DNA from: an uncultured Prevotellaceae bacterium
Lineage (GTDB): Bacteria; Bacteroidota; Bacteroidia; Bacteroidales; UBA3663
Direction of reading: 5' to 3'
DNA length: 39,688 nucleotides
NCBI GenBank assembly: GCA_900319235.1
Contig: ONNR01000031.1
Location: 1,790 to 41,477, forward strand
The position numbers and the translations under genes were made by a program. The notes beneath the pieces were generated by a model that made no database searches, was not told the origin of the DNA, and saw nothing but the letters and a program-made list of their open reading frames with translations. The number at the start of each line of letters is the position of its first letter. The stretch's first letter is position 1. Shown here piece by piece: positions 15,401 to 24,324 of this stretch.

Positions 15401-16048
15401 TTATAATCCTGTTTCGCTGCGAGTCAGGGTTTGTGGGGTGACTCTCGTTTGAAGGATGGTAAGGCCGGCATTGGGATCCCAAGAGAACTTCACGATACCA
15501 ACAGTGTTCATCTCTGTTATCTCCTCGTGTAAATCGAAGCGATAGACGGTATCGTCGTAAATGACATCTACCTGATAATCGTTGATGGAATCAGATCTTT
15601 CCTTATAGTTCCGAACGAAGACGAAATACTCTCCAGGAAGCATTTTGTCGGTTTTCGGCCAACTGATGTGTTCTTTGGGATGATCGGTAATGACGCTTAC
15701 ATTCCGGTCAAAATTGAGATGACCAAGAGTCTCTGCATCGGTCTTTTTCCTGTGATAGATTTCAAAACCGTTAGGCTCCTTGACGTGCAGATCCAAGTCG
15801 TCATAATTGTGCCATGTGAGCATTACCTGTACCGGGTGATGGAATACAGCAGGGTCGACGGGTATATCGATTGTGTCGTTAAAATCTTCGGGAGGAGTGA
15901 CGACGATGCCGTCGCATCGGGAGAGGAGCCATAATATCAGCGGAATGAGCAACAAGAGCAGCAGCCACCACCAGTTGTGACGCTTCTTCATCTGGAGATC
16001 GTATTCAAGCTGGTCGGGCTTGAACTTTATTTTCTCGTTGTATTTCAT
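15401..16048 (-). CDS. Membrane-anchored periplasmic protein with DUF2135-like domain
   Basis: The protein is 215 aa. A 25-residue cytoplasmic tail (MKYNEKIKFKPDQLEYDLQM) precedes one TM segment (WWWLLLLLLIPLILWLL, about 27-44). A Pro-rich linker follows, then a beta domain at about residues 70-195: VMLTWHNYDDLDLHVKEPNG, LGHLNFDRNV, EHISWPKTDKMLPGEYFVFV. The DLDLHVxEPxG motif and following Asp and Pro-Glu-type positions match DUF2135-family domains, found beside vWA and secreted proteins in bacteria. Function is unknown; a metal or carbohydrate-binding beta sandwich is possible. It is the last gene of the operon, 12 bp after the lipoprotein gene. Its tail-plus-TM module is shared with the protein at 16997-18841. 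Confidence 0.85.
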   Translation of the reverse strand: MKYNEKIKFKPDQLEYDLQMKKRHNWWWLLLLLLIPLILWLLSRCDGIVVTPPEDFNDTIDIPVDPAVFHHPVQVMLTWHNYDDLDLHVKEPNGFEIYHRKKTDAETLGHLNFDRNVSVITDHPKEHISWPKTDKMLPGEYFVFVRNYKERSDSINDYQVDVIYDDTVYRFDLHEEITEMNTVGIVKFSWDPNAGLTILQTRVTPQTLTRSETGL

Positions 16049-16060
16049 ATTCGAGATGTT

Positions 16061-16963
16061 TTAGTCGGTTTCGATGATCAAGTAAGGCATTGTTCCCCAG
16101 AATGAGGCGGTATTCAAGACCTTGAGGGTGGAACTTCCGTCGGCATTGGAGATAATCTGATAGCTGCCGTCGGGGTGCGTGGTCAGGACCTTAGGCTTTC
16201 GCCCGTTGATCTGAAATGTGGTCTGGGTGCGCGTGTCGACGCTCTTCAACAACTCCTTGTTGATATTGTCCAGCTTCATCTTCGATCCCTTCAGGATGTT
16301 GCGTTTCGAGGCAATGCCCTTGTCGACAAGATTCTTGTGGGTGTCGATGATATAATATCCCCTGTAGATCATTTTGTCTTTCTCGGCTGTGGCTTCCGAT
16401 AGTGCCAGATTGGCTGACTCCAGATTGGATACGTTCTGATTGAGGTCTTCCACGTTGCGTTGCAGATCGGCAATGTTGCGCCTGTTGCTGGCAATCTCAG
16501 CCTTGAGGGAGGTGACTTCGGCTTCCTTCTCCTCCAGCTGCTTGTTGAGATAGGCAATCATCTTGGTGAGTTTCACTACCTGGCTCTTTGAGGCATTCTC
16601 GGAAAGCGAGAGGTTGTGAAGCGAATCCTGCAGGGTGAGGATACGCGCATGCTGACGCTGGAGCATCATCTGGAATTTGGAAAGATTGCTCATTACCTCA
16701 TGTCGGGTCAATGCTACGCCGTCGGAGTTGGTGCGGGCAAAGACGAGTTCCATCTCCTGCTGCGAAATGGAGTCGAGGCTTTGGTTGACATCATCGACAA
16801 AACTATTGATCTCCATCAGGTCCAAACGCTGGATTTCGGAAAGGCGCTGCAATGAATCGGCGCGTTCACGCTCTGCTTCATATTCAGACCTGCTGGGTCC
16901 GCATGCAGAGATTGATAACAACAGACCGGCGAAAAGGGGGAGGAGGAGGGTGTTTAATTTCAT
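16061..16963 (-). CDS. Coiled-coil lipoprotein, conserved Bacteroidetes type
   Basis: The protein is 300 aa. A type II signal peptide ends in LSISAC (Cys21 lipidated), followed by GPSRSEYEAE. There is no clear acidic surface-export signal directly after the Cys, so retention in the periplasm is as likely as surface display. Residues about 25-210 are a long coiled coil with heptads (LNKQLEEKEAEVTSLKAEIA, LQRNVEDLNQNVSNLESANL). A C-terminal globular domain (IYRGYYIIDTHKNLVDKGI, then VLTTHPDGSYQII, then FWGTMPYLIIETD) resembles a family common in Bacteroides and Prevotella lipoproteins of unknown function. In this operon it could brace the outer membrane against the two inner-membrane anchored beta-domain proteins beside it. 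That role is inference. Confidence 0.85.
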   Translation of the reverse strand: MKLNTLLLPLFAGLLLSISACGPSRSEYEAERERADSLQRLSEIQRLDLMEINSFVDDVNQSLDSISQQEMELVFARTNSDGVALTRHEVMSNLSKFQMMLQRQHARILTLQDSLHNLSLSENASKSQVVKLTKMIAYLNKQLEEKEAEVTSLKAEIASNRRNIADLQRNVEDLNQNVSNLESANLALSEATAEKDKMIYRGYYIIDTHKNLVDKGIASKRNILKGSKMKLDNINKELLKSVDTRTQTTFQINGRKPKVLTTHPDGSYQIISNADGSSTLKVLNTASFWGTMPYLIIETD

Positions 16964-16996
16964 ATTTTATGTTTTTTAGAATTATAAGAATCGTTG

Positions 16997-18841
16997 TTAG
17001 AGACGCTTGATACGGTAGGTGCAGCTGTGCCCGTTGATATTATTGGTCTTGATGTGCAGATTGGAGGAGCTGGCGTTGAAGATCATTTCGCCGCTCTTCA
17101 GCGCACTGGTTTCGCCATGGAAGCCGATGGTCGCAATGACTGTGCCGCCATCGAGCAGGGTGAACAGTGTGCACTTTTCGCAAAGATCCCAACTGAACCG
17201 GAAACGATAGGGGCCTTTGCCCATATCGTAATCCTGCTCGCTTAGACCTTGATCGGCACTGCTGAATCGATACTCGATGGGCAGGGGTATGTCGCGCTCG
17301 GACTGCGAAGCACTCAACAGCTGCTTGACGCTCTGGCCGTTGATCTTGCTCTGGTTGACGGCCTGGTTCTTCGATACCGAGATGAAGAGCTTGTCGTTGG
17401 GCAGCACCTGACTGATGGTGAACACACCATTCCCGCTCGACGTCGGGAAACCACTGCGTGTCCCGCTTTGCGTCCTGACGTTCAGATGACAGTTGGGCAA
17501 AAGCTGCTCGGTGCCTTGCAGCAGGGTGCGGAAAGTGAGCGTCTGGAAGTTGGACCTGAGATAGATGGTATCGGGACCCATGAATGGAACAACATGGGTT
17601 TGCTTGCGCACATATTCGGGATCGAGGGTTGACAGGATATCGATGGTCTCGCCCTCCATCGCCTTGATGGGGAAGACGCCATTGCGATTGGAGACTTCGG
17701 CGGGAATCGTGTCACGGCTTCCGTCCAAGTGCGTGATGGCGATGGCGTTGGTGACGCCAGCGATTGGGCGATGGGTCAAAGAGTCGAGCACAACAAACTC
17801 CACGACATAGGGCTCGGGCTCGAGGTAGATGACACGTTGCGAGTCGGACAGCTGGGTAAAGTGATCGACGTTGTGAGGTTCGCGGTAGGGCGACCAGTCG
17901 AACTGTCCCGGCTTATAATGAGCCTTGCTGGCCAGCAGGTCGAGCGACGAAAGGATGGCACCGTCGCCATAGAAACCGCGGCCAAGGCCATCGACATTGG
18001 TCGTAGCACTGCCTGTGTCGGAGTTGCCGCCACGCGACACTAGCTTCACCTCGACGGTGGCTTGAGGGATGGGCTGGTGAGATATAGCATTGAGCACGGT
18101 GAAGGCAAAGCTTGCCTTGATGGGGCGCATCCTTACCACCAGCGGGGAGGCAGCATCGGCCCATGGACGGACATCGACCTGCTGAACCAGCGTGTCGGCA
18201 TAACCATAGCCTGAACACGTCAGCTGCTGGAGCTGCCCGCAATAGCGCGTCGGGCCTATGACAGCACGGCCCACAGGATCGGTCACCAGGGAATCTTGTG
18301 CTTCCTGATGATAGCCATCGGCCCAGCGGATGGTGATGCCGGGAATCGGCTCTTCGGTCTCAAGGTCGATGACCTGAACGGGGACCGATACAGTGACGAG
18401 CTGAAGCGGGAGGGTGATGTGGCGATGATAGTGGACATAACACTGATAGGCTTCTTCCAGGCCATAACAATCGGGATGGACGTCGATTGTCCCTCGCGAC
18501 AACCACCCGCAAAGAAGACTGAATACGCTGCCGGGAAGATTGCGGAAGGTGGTGGAGCCGGTGCTGTCGGTGGGCTGGGTCATGAGGATGGAGTCCTTTC
18601 CGAAGAACTGACCGCCTTTGTAGATGTAGTAGTCCTGATACGAAAGGATTACGTCGGTTCCGATGATTGGGGTGCTGTTCTCGCTATCGAGGCATGTTAC
18701 CTCCAGATCGTGCTGAAAACGGATGAGCAACAAGAACGGCAAAAGCAGCAACAGCAGCAGCCACCATGGCTTCCGTCGCTTCATCTGGAAGTCGTACTCC
18801 AGCACATCAGGATCGAACGTAGTTTTGTTGCTGTATTTCAT
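16997..18841 (-). CDS. Membrane-anchored protein with tandem Ig/carboxypeptidase-regulatory-like domains
   Basis: The protein is 614 aa. The cytoplasmic tail MKYSNKTTFDPDVLEYDFQM and the TM block WWLLLLLLLPFLLLI are near-copies of those in the last operon gene. The periplasmic part shows four or more beta-sandwich modules, each with a repeated phrase of the CarboxypepD_reg/transthyretin-like type: VTCLDSENSTPIIGTDVIL, VQVIDLETEEPIPGITIRW, FTVLNAISHQPIPQATVEV and FVVLDSLTHRPIAGVTNAI. The C-terminal about 90 residues (GPYRFRFSWDLCEKCTLFTL ... SCTYRIKRL) form a distinct domain with a Cys pair. No enzyme motif is visible. It begins 5 bp after the upstream gene. It looks like a structural stalk projecting from the inner membrane toward the lipoprotein and DUF2135 partners. 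Confidence 0.85.
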   Translation of the reverse strand: MKYSNKTTFDPDVLEYDFQMKRRKPWWLLLLLLLPFLLLIRFQHDLEVTCLDSENSTPIIGTDVILSYQDYYIYKGGQFFGKDSILMTQPTDSTGSTTFRNLPGSVFSLLCGWLSRGTIDVHPDCYGLEEAYQCYVHYHRHITLPLQLVTVSVPVQVIDLETEEPIPGITIRWADGYHQEAQDSLVTDPVGRAVIGPTRYCGQLQQLTCSGYGYADTLVQQVDVRPWADAASPLVVRMRPIKASFAFTVLNAISHQPIPQATVEVKLVSRGGNSDTGSATTNVDGLGRGFYGDGAILSSLDLLASKAHYKPGQFDWSPYREPHNVDHFTQLSDSQRVIYLEPEPYVVEFVVLDSLTHRPIAGVTNAIAITHLDGSRDTIPAEVSNRNGVFPIKAMEGETIDILSTLDPEYVRKQTHVVPFMGPDTIYLRSNFQTLTFRTLLQGTEQLLPNCHLNVRTQSGTRSGFPTSSGNGVFTISQVLPNDKLFISVSKNQAVNQSKINGQSVKQLLSASQSERDIPLPIEYRFSSADQGLSEQDYDMGKGPYRFRFSWDLCEKCTLFTLLDGGTVIATIGFHGETSALKSGEMIFNASSSNLHIKTNNINGHSCTYRIKRL

Positions 18842-18846
18842 ATAGA

Positions 18847-20490
18847 TTATTTTTGCTCCGTCTTCTTGGGCTTGTCATATTCGAACGACACCTTGAACTT
18901 CTTGCCTGGAATGAATTTTGAAGCAGGAATCTGGACGCATCCCGTCTCGTCGGTCTTGACCAGAAATTCGATGTCCTTGCTGATGGTGACGCGAACCTGA
19001 AGATCAGGTACCAGTGCTCCATCGGGATCGAGAATGCGCAGACGTACCATCTTTTCCGGTTCGGGAACGGCCTCAGTCACGTCGAATTTGTAGATATTCT
19101 GGTCGTCGACGATGTTGAAATCGAACTCCTTGCCGGTCTTGACATCCTTGAGGTGGAACCATGAACCTGGTGCCAAATGGTTGCCCAGCTGGTACAGACC
19201 TGTATTGTCGGTGCGGCAGGCAATCTCCTGGCCATCGCGGGTGAGGATGAAGTCGCGATCGGCGACACATCGTCCATCGGCATAGAATGCCACATAGGAG
19301 AATTTGTCAGGCTCGGGATCGGCAGTCACGTCGAACTCGTAAACATCCTTGCCCTCGACGATGTTGAAATCGAACTCCTTGCCGGTCTCGACATCCTTGA
19401 GGTGAAAACCGATGCCAGGTACAAGATGGTTGCCCAGCTTGTATATGCCTGTATTGTCGGTGCGGCAGGCGATCTCCCGACCTTCATAGGTGATGATGAA
19501 GTCGCGGTCGGCAACACGTCGTCCCTCGGCCAGCAATGCCACATAGGTGAACTGATCGGGCACGGGGGTGGGGGTCACGTCAAACTCGTAAACCTCGATG
19601 CCTTCAAGGATATTGAGACCGAACTCGCGCTCCGTCGTGAGATCCTTGAGGCGGATATAGGTTCCCGAAGGCAGGTGGTCGCCCACTTGGTAGAGGCCCG
19701 TGGAATCGGTCTGGCAACTGATGTCCTGGCCTTCGAAGGTGATCGTGAAGCTGCGCCCAGGGGTGCGCTGGCCGTTCTCGAGGAATGCTACAAACGTGGG
19801 CTTCGGCAAGGTCACGTCGCACTCGTAGATGTCCTGGTCCTTCTGCACGGTGAGCTCGAACGTCTTGCCGGTGACGGTGTCGATGACCGGGAGCACAGAG
19901 CCGACGAGTATCTGCTCGCCGACAAGGAACAAGCCGTTGTCGTCGGTAACTCGCTCGATGGTGCGTTTCATCTTTCGAAGCTCAAGCTTGAAAGTGCGGT
20001 TGGGGACACGGGTGCCAAAGTCGACAAAGCAGATGCTTACCGACTGGAACTTCTCACGAGGATCGTCGACCACAACGCCTTTTGGCTCGCGACGAACAGG
20101 CTTCTTGAAGCCCCATCCGGTCATAAGAACCTCCAGCTGACCCAGGTCGTCGATACGATAATAGTAGTATTCGTTGCCGGGGCTGGAAAGGACATTTTCG
20201 ATGATTTTGCTCAATTCGGGGTGAGCGGAAACGCTGGCGCGAAGGGCGCTCTTGTGGCGCTCGATCTCGCTCAGCACGAGACCTCGCAAAAGGTCGTCGG
20301 CTTCGCTGTAGCCAATCCATCCGCCTTCGGCATGTTTCCATACAGAACCATCGTAAGACTTCTGATATATGGCTAGAAACGCGCTTTCGGCCGGTGCAAT
20401 TTTGGACAGCTGGTCATAAACCTGTAGATGATTGGAATTCTTAAGCGTGGAATAAACCTCCTGGGATGTCGCAGTTCTTATGATTTCCAT
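18847..20490 (-). CDS. Cytoplasmic protein: conserved N-domain plus five Ig/TTR-like repeats
   Basis: The protein is 547 aa with no signal peptide, lipobox or TM segment, so it is predicted cytoplasmic. Residues 1 to about 150 form a domain shared with the tail-anchored paralogue upstream: AEGGWIGYSEADD, then SSPGNEYYYYRIDDLGQLEV, then LMTGWGFKKPV. Five repeats follow, four full (about 83 aa each) and one shorter. Typical phrases are YVAFYADGRCVADRDFILT, IACRTDNTGLYQLGNHL and GKEFDFNIVDDQNIYKFDVT. Repeats three and four are nearly identical at the DNA level (around 19097-19320 and 19340-19560), which points to recent internal duplication. Extracytoplasmic transthyretin-like domains are the norm, so a cytoplasmic array is unusual. 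A scaffold or adaptor role is possible. It starts 49 bp after the DUF1294 gene. Confidence 0.82.
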   Translation of the reverse strand: MEIIRTATSQEVYSTLKNSNHLQVYDQLSKIAPAESAFLAIYQKSYDGSVWKHAEGGWIGYSEADDLLRGLVLSEIERHKSALRASVSAHPELSKIIENVLSSPGNEYYYYRIDDLGQLEVLMTGWGFKKPVRREPKGVVVDDPREKFQSVSICFVDFGTRVPNRTFKLELRKMKRTIERVTDDNGLFLVGEQILVGSVLPVIDTVTGKTFELTVQKDQDIYECDVTLPKPTFVAFLENGQRTPGRSFTITFEGQDISCQTDSTGLYQVGDHLPSGTYIRLKDLTTEREFGLNILEGIEVYEFDVTPTPVPDQFTYVALLAEGRRVADRDFIITYEGREIACRTDNTGIYKLGNHLVPGIGFHLKDVETGKEFDFNIVEGKDVYEFDVTADPEPDKFSYVAFYADGRCVADRDFILTRDGQEIACRTDNTGLYQLGNHLAPGSWFHLKDVKTGKEFDFNIVDDQNIYKFDVTEAVPEPEKMVRLRILDPDGALVPDLQVRVTISKDIEFLVKTDETGCVQIPASKFIPGKKFKVSFEYDKPKKTEQK

Positions 20491-20539
20491 ATTACTTCAG
20501 TTTTGGTGATGTCGGTTATTCGGTAAAAGGGTTACAAGG

Positions 20540-20845
20540 TCAGAAGATTGAAAGCGTGGAAATGCCACACTTGTAGAAGAGGTAAAGGCCTGCAGCAAAT
20601 TGCAAGAGCAGGAACAAGGGATTGCAGATGAGGAAGAGCGTGTGACGGGTCTTGTGCTTGAATAGTAGCATTCCCATTACTCCACCCCATGCACCGCAAA
20701 ACAGCGAGAACAGGATCAGCACTGCCTCGGGAACACGCCAACGCTGGTAGACGGCCTGATGCTTGTCCCAACCATAGAGGCCAAAGGTCACAACGTTCAT
20801 CCAATAAAAGACTACGATGAAATATATCAGTAGGGGATAGTACAT
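20540..20845 (-). CDS. DUF1294 small membrane protein
   Basis: The protein is 101 aa with three hydrophobic segments. It carries the DUF1294 signature YGWDKHQAVYQRWRVPEAVL, then FCGAWGGVMGMLLFKHKTRH. The D-K pair, R-x-P-E and H-K-T-R positions are all conserved. DUF1294 proteins are widespread, of unknown function, and sometimes fused to cold-shock domains. It is co-oriented inside the operon, 24 bp after the tail-anchored gene and 49 bp before its paralogue. It may be a true part or a captured passenger. The assignment to the family is firm; its role is not. Confidence 0.9.
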   Translation of the reverse strand: MYYPLLIYFIVVFYWMNVVTFGLYGWDKHQAVYQRWRVPEAVLILFSLFCGAWGGVMGMLLFKHKTRHTLFLICNPLFLLLQFAAGLYLFYKCGISTLSIF

Positions 20846-20869
20846 ACAGATGAAGAATTAGAGGTGATA

Positions 20870-22408
20870 CTAAACAAAGAAGAGGATAAACAAGAAAAAG
20901 AGGAACACGAGTCCCAGAAGTGCCAGGAAGATCTCGAGCAAGGTCATGGATGATGCCGGTTTGCGGAGCGACAGCAGATATTCCTTTTCGCCTTCGTGAA
21001 GCTGGAAGGTGACCTTCGGCAGGGAAGGACTAGAGATGGCGTGAGCAGATGAGAGATCGGCCACGATGTCGGTGTCGAGACGGAAGGAATTGCGGTCGAG
21101 CCAGCACTGCCCTTTCTCGTCGAGACGGACCAGAAGCGTGGGGGTATTGGCCTGGTGGAAGGCTATCTGACCACTGAACGGATGACCGTTATGATCCTCG
21201 GTGCGAATCAGGAAGTCGCAGCTGCCCGTGTAGCTCGAGAAAGGAATCCGGAAGACGTATTCGAGCGTATCGGCCTGGAGGAGATAGGAGGAAGTGGTGG
21301 TGTGATCGATGGCTTCGGTCACATGCATCTGATGTCCGGTCTTCATCTCCGGCAACTGGATGCGACCGTCCTGGTCGGTGACAAAGTGCCATGCCTGACC
21401 CTCGTACTGAACCTCAATCGGGAAATCGGGTGCCGATATTTCGTCGGTGCCAACCACATGGAGGATGGGCAGGATAGGGGACTCGGTTAAGGGTTCAGGG
21501 TTAGGCTCTGGTTCAGGGGTCGGTTCGGGCTCGGGCTCTGGCTCTGGAGTCGGGATTATGGGCTCGGGCTCGGGTTCGGGTTCCGGTTCGGGGATTAATG
21601 GTTCAGGGGTTATGGGTTCGGGCTCGGGTTCCGGTTCAGGTTCCGGCTCAATGATTGGAGGCACAGGAGCTAAGGGTTCGGGCTCGGGTTCAGGCTCTTT
21701 GACTTCAGGCTGAGGCTCATTGGTCTCGATGGTGACATCGTAGTCATAGCGCTCGCGACCCTCTTCGACTACGAGGTCGAAGACTTGTTCGGTGAGATGA
21801 TCCTCGAGCTGATAGTTGCTGCCTATCTGCGCCTGGTCGGAGAGGACGAAGAGGCCTTCCTCGTCGGTCATTTTGCTTAAAGTGCGTGACAACGCAGGGA
21901 TATGCAGCACGAACTCATAGTGAGGAACGGGTTTGCCCTGACTGGAGAAGGAAATCACGACACGTTGCTTCTTCTCGAACGTATTGTGCACCGTGCCATG
22001 CCCGATAGACCTTGCCACAGGTCTCCTGAATCCCCAACCGGAGAGCATCAACTGCAATTCACCTGAATCGGAGAGGCGGAAATAGTAGAAGTCGTTACCA
22101 GGGGTGGTGAAAATAGTATCCACCAAGACCTGGAGATTGGGTTGTGACGACAGGAGAGCGCGAACACGCTCACGATGCTGTGCCACCGCTTCTTCGATTT
22201 GTGCCTGTAGTGACTCATCAGCTTCGGCATAGTTGATCCAACCTCCTTCGGGATGTACCCAAAATAGCTGGTCATAACCTTTCTTGGATTCGGCGAAGAT
22301 CATCTCTTCGGGAGGCAGGAGTCGTTTGAGTGCAGAGAACAATGCATCGTACGACACCTTGGCTATCTGATAGACGTCGGTAGCTTTGACTTTCTTTAGC
22401 GTTTCCAT
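20870..22408 (-). CDS. Tail-anchored paralogue: N-domain, Ig/TTR-like modules, Glu-Pro-rich linker, C-terminal TM
   Basis: The protein is 512 aa from ATG 22408; a TTG two codons upstream is not needed. It has no signal peptide. Residues 1 to about 150 match the N-domain of the gene at 18847-20490 ([44 protein letters not shown]). One Ig/TTR-like repeat follows (about 155-230), then about 85 residues of Glu-Pro repeats (21484-21713 in DNA), then two more beta modules. The last 22 residues are a single hydrophobic helix ([19 protein letters not shown]), so the protein should be tail-anchored with nearly everything in the cytoplasm. The linker would hold the N-domain well away from the membrane. 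It likely tethers the cytoplasmic partners (SrfB-like, SrfC-like, GTPase) to the membrane; this is inference. Confidence 0.84.
   Translation of the reverse strand: METLKKVKATDVYQIAKVSYDALFSALKRLLPPEEMIFAESKKGYDQLFWVHPEGGWINYAEADESLQAQIEEAVAQHRERVRALLSSQPNLQVLVDTIFTTPGNDFYYFRLSDSGELQLMLSGWGFRRPVARSIGHGTVHNTFEKKQRVVISFSSQGKPVPHYEFVLHIPALSRTLSKMTDEEGLFVLSDQAQIGSNYQLEDHLTEQVFDLVVEEGRERYDYDVTIETNEPQPEVKEPEPEPEPLAPVPPIIEPEPEPEPEPEPITPEPLIPEPEPEPEPEPIIPTPEPEPEPEPTPEPEPNPEPLTESPILPILHVVGTDEISAPDFPIEVQYEGQAWHFVTDQDGRIQLPEMKTGHQMHVTEAIDHTTTSSYLLQADTLEYVFRIPFSSYTGSCDFLIRTEDHNGHPFSGQIAFHQANTPTLLVRLDEKGQCWLDRNSFRLDTDIVADLSSAHAISSPSLPKVTFQLHEGEKEYLLSLRKPASSMTLLEIFLALLGLVFLFFLFILFFV
21484..21713 (-). repeat. 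Low-complexity Glu-Pro coding repeat
   Basis: About 230 bp of degenerate 6-bp units (GAACCG, GAGCCC and similar) encode alternating Glu-Pro with Ile/Thr/Leu interruptions inside the tail-anchored protein. Hexamers keep the frame when copy number changes, so linker length can vary between strains. Confidence 0.85.
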
Positions 22409-22415
22409 ACGCAAG

Positions 22416-23402
22416 TTATAGGTTTTGAATTTCTATCTGTTCGGCAGGGACAGAGATGGGATTTTCTCTCATGTGCTGCAGGAATCGGGCGAAGTGGTCC
22501 TTGAGGGACGGAGTCTGATTGATGATGTCGAACGATTGTTGCATGCCATCTTCCTTCAAATCCTTCTCGATTTGCTCGAGCGCTTTCCTGCTGTTGCCGC
22601 TTTCGCGGAATGTGGCAAGGGTAGCGTCGCCGTTGAAGACTTCGATGATTGCCTGGTATTCGTCAATTCCATTCTTGTAAATCGCCAATTGCTTGCGAAG
22701 CTCAGTCAGTTCGTTGATCTGCTCGGGGGTGTCCACGTTCAGGTCGATGCGAGACTTTAGTTCGGTACGAACCTGGTCGATCAATGCACGGGAAGACAAT
22801 TCGGTCATGGTTCTGGTTGCCTTGTCGTACACCTCCTTGCCGAGCTGGGCACGGGATAGCATATCGATGGTGCCCTTGAGCTCATCCTTGAAGACCTGGC
22901 ATTCGGATAGTGCAGTTCGCAAACTTACTGCCGACAGCAGGCTGAAGGGCGACTGGGCCATTATCTGATAAGCTTCCTCTCGCTGCTTGATGATCTCAAG
23001 CTTGACGTTGTTCAGGTTCTGGTTTTCGGAAGCCAGCGAATCGAGTTGGGTCTTGAGGTCCTGCAGATTCCCCTCCAACACCTGCACCTTGGCCATGGCC
23101 TTGTCGTAGTCGTCCTTGCGAAGGGAGCTTTTCAATTGCTCGTTGTCCAGCTTTGCCTTATCGAGGGCTTCCTGAGCCTTTTGATGCTCTTTCGTCTTTT
23201 TTGCCAAATCGGTATTGACTCTTTTGAGTGAATCCTGCAGTGCCTTAATCTCAAGCTCACGATCAGAGATCTGCTTCTTGAGCTCGATATTGTCAGCTAC
23301 AACCTTTTCATAAGCTTCGGCAGAGACATCCTGTGCAAAAGTGGGCCTATTCAAGGACAGAAATAGTAAGCAACTAAAAAGGAATACAATTGTTCGTTTC
23401 AT
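22416..23402 (-). CDS. Exported coiled-coil protein
   Basis: The protein is 328 aa. A cleavable signal peptide ([20 protein letters not shown], then TFAQ before DVSAEA) sends it to the periplasm. There is no lipobox at the cleavage site. Residues about 30-135 form a continuous coiled coil ([40 protein letters not shown]). The rest is helical with polar surface, including [20 protein letters not shown]. No known enzymatic domain is visible. It lies 23 bp after the upstream membrane-anchored gene and 7 bp before the tail-anchored gene. A tethering or spacing role in the envelope is plausible, but no family is recognised. Confidence 0.82.
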   Translation of the reverse strand: MKRTIVFLFSCLLFLSLNRPTFAQDVSAEAYEKVVADNIELKKQISDRELEIKALQDSLKRVNTDLAKKTKEHQKAQEALDKAKLDNEQLKSSLRKDDYDKAMAKVQVLEGNLQDLKTQLDSLASENQNLNNVKLEIIKQREEAYQIMAQSPFSLLSAVSLRTALSECQVFKDELKGTIDMLSRAQLGKEVYDKATRTMTELSSRALIDQVRTELKSRIDLNVDTPEQINELTELRKQLAIYKNGIDEYQAIIEVFNGDATLATFRESGNSRKALEQIEKDLKEDGMQQSFDIINQTPSLKDHFARFLQHMRENPISVPAEQIEIQNL

Positions 23403-23425
23403 CTTGTTCGATTAAAAATGTAGCA

Positions 23426-24322
23426 TTACAGGGTATTCTGTCTCATTTTCTGCTCGATTATTGTCAGCTCGTTGCTCATCACGTCATCTGCCGACTCATT
23501 GTTGCGGCCATATTGGCGGTAGAAGTTCTGATAGTCTTTCTTGATGCTGTTGAATGTGGATTGCGACACTTCGCCGGAAGGAATACCTTCGTAGGCAGCC
23601 GCAATGGCTTTGGCCAATGCAGAGCCGTAGGATTTCTTCCCTTTGGTAAGTCGCGAGTTGACGCTTTCTTCCGAAATGCCATTCTTGAGCACAGTGATAT
23701 TGTTCAAGAATTGGACATACGTGGAATTCTCACGATAATCGGCGGCTTTCTGACGACGTCCTTTGGCATAGGAATCGTAATCGAGCCATTGGTGGGAACC
23801 GTCGGCATTTTCCGAAAGGTTGTTGCCTGGGATAAACGACGACTTGCCGAAGGTGCTTATTTCGTCGTACAGCTTCTCGATGTCGCGGAGTTGCCGGACA
23901 CGATCGTCATTGTTGTAGGACGACAGCTTCTGGCAAACTGCATCGATGCCCTTCATATAGCCCTTCACGATGCCGATGTTGCAGTCGCTCTTGCGGTATT
24001 CTCCCAATTGAAGACCCTGCATGCGATTGATGACAAGGTTACACAACAGGGATGTGAGCTGGTTGGCAGCAGCATGGTCGATATAGTTTGCATGCAGGCA
24101 TTGCTGGATATGGGAATATTCGGCTTCGAAATGCTTGGCATCCCAGTCTGCGGCACGGTTCCAGAAGTCCTCCATTTCGGCACGCTGGTCGGTAACATTG
24201 TCGGGCAAGATGATCTTTATATCGTCAGAATCAGCATCGGTAAGTGCCGATTTGATATACAAAGCACCGATGACAATGCCCAGTACGGCGATAAATATTC
24301 CTAGTAGTTTAAGTATCTTCAT
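23426..24322 (-). CDS. Membrane-anchored helical protein, unknown
   Basis: The protein is 298 aa. An N-terminal hydrophobic helix (ILKLLGIFIAVLGIVIGALY) without a clear cleavage site acts as a signal anchor, so the remaining about 275 residues face the periplasm. The region is helical and polar, with Trp-rich spots (MEDFWNRAADWDAKHFEAEY) and a basic stretch (KGRRQKAADYRENSTYVQFL). The pattern of this part, with SxVNxRLTKGKKSYG, AIAAAYEGIP and a C-terminal YQNFYRQYG, resembles the last third of the upstream 745-residue protein (ASYSGDYRDANKKTPYSRSQ). It follows that gene by only 2 bp, which suggests translational coupling. No function is recognised. Confidence 0.8.
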   Translation of the reverse strand: MKILKLLGIFIAVLGIVIGALYIKSALTDADSDDIKIILPDNVTDQRAEMEDFWNRAADWDAKHFEAEYSHIQQCLHANYIDHAAANQLTSLLCNLVINRMQGLQLGEYRKSDCNIGIVKGYMKGIDAVCQKLSSYNNDDRVRQLRDIEKLYDEISTFGKSSFIPGNNLSENADGSHQWLDYDSYAKGRRQKAADYRENSTYVQFLNNITVLKNGISEESVNSRLTKGKKSYGSALAKAIAAAYEGIPSGEVSQSTFNSIKKDYQNFYRQYGRNNESADDVMSNELTIIEQKMRQNTL

Positions 24323-24324
24323 AA

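Noticed and set aside
19177..20376. A 399-codon plus-strand frame over the Ig/TTR-like repeat gene
   Set aside because: Shadow of the repeated coding sequence on the opposite strand, which has consistent domain structure.
21447..21713. Gly-Ser repeat protein on the plus strand
   Set aside because: It is the reverse reading of the Glu-Pro codons in the tail-anchored protein, which is the in-operon frame.
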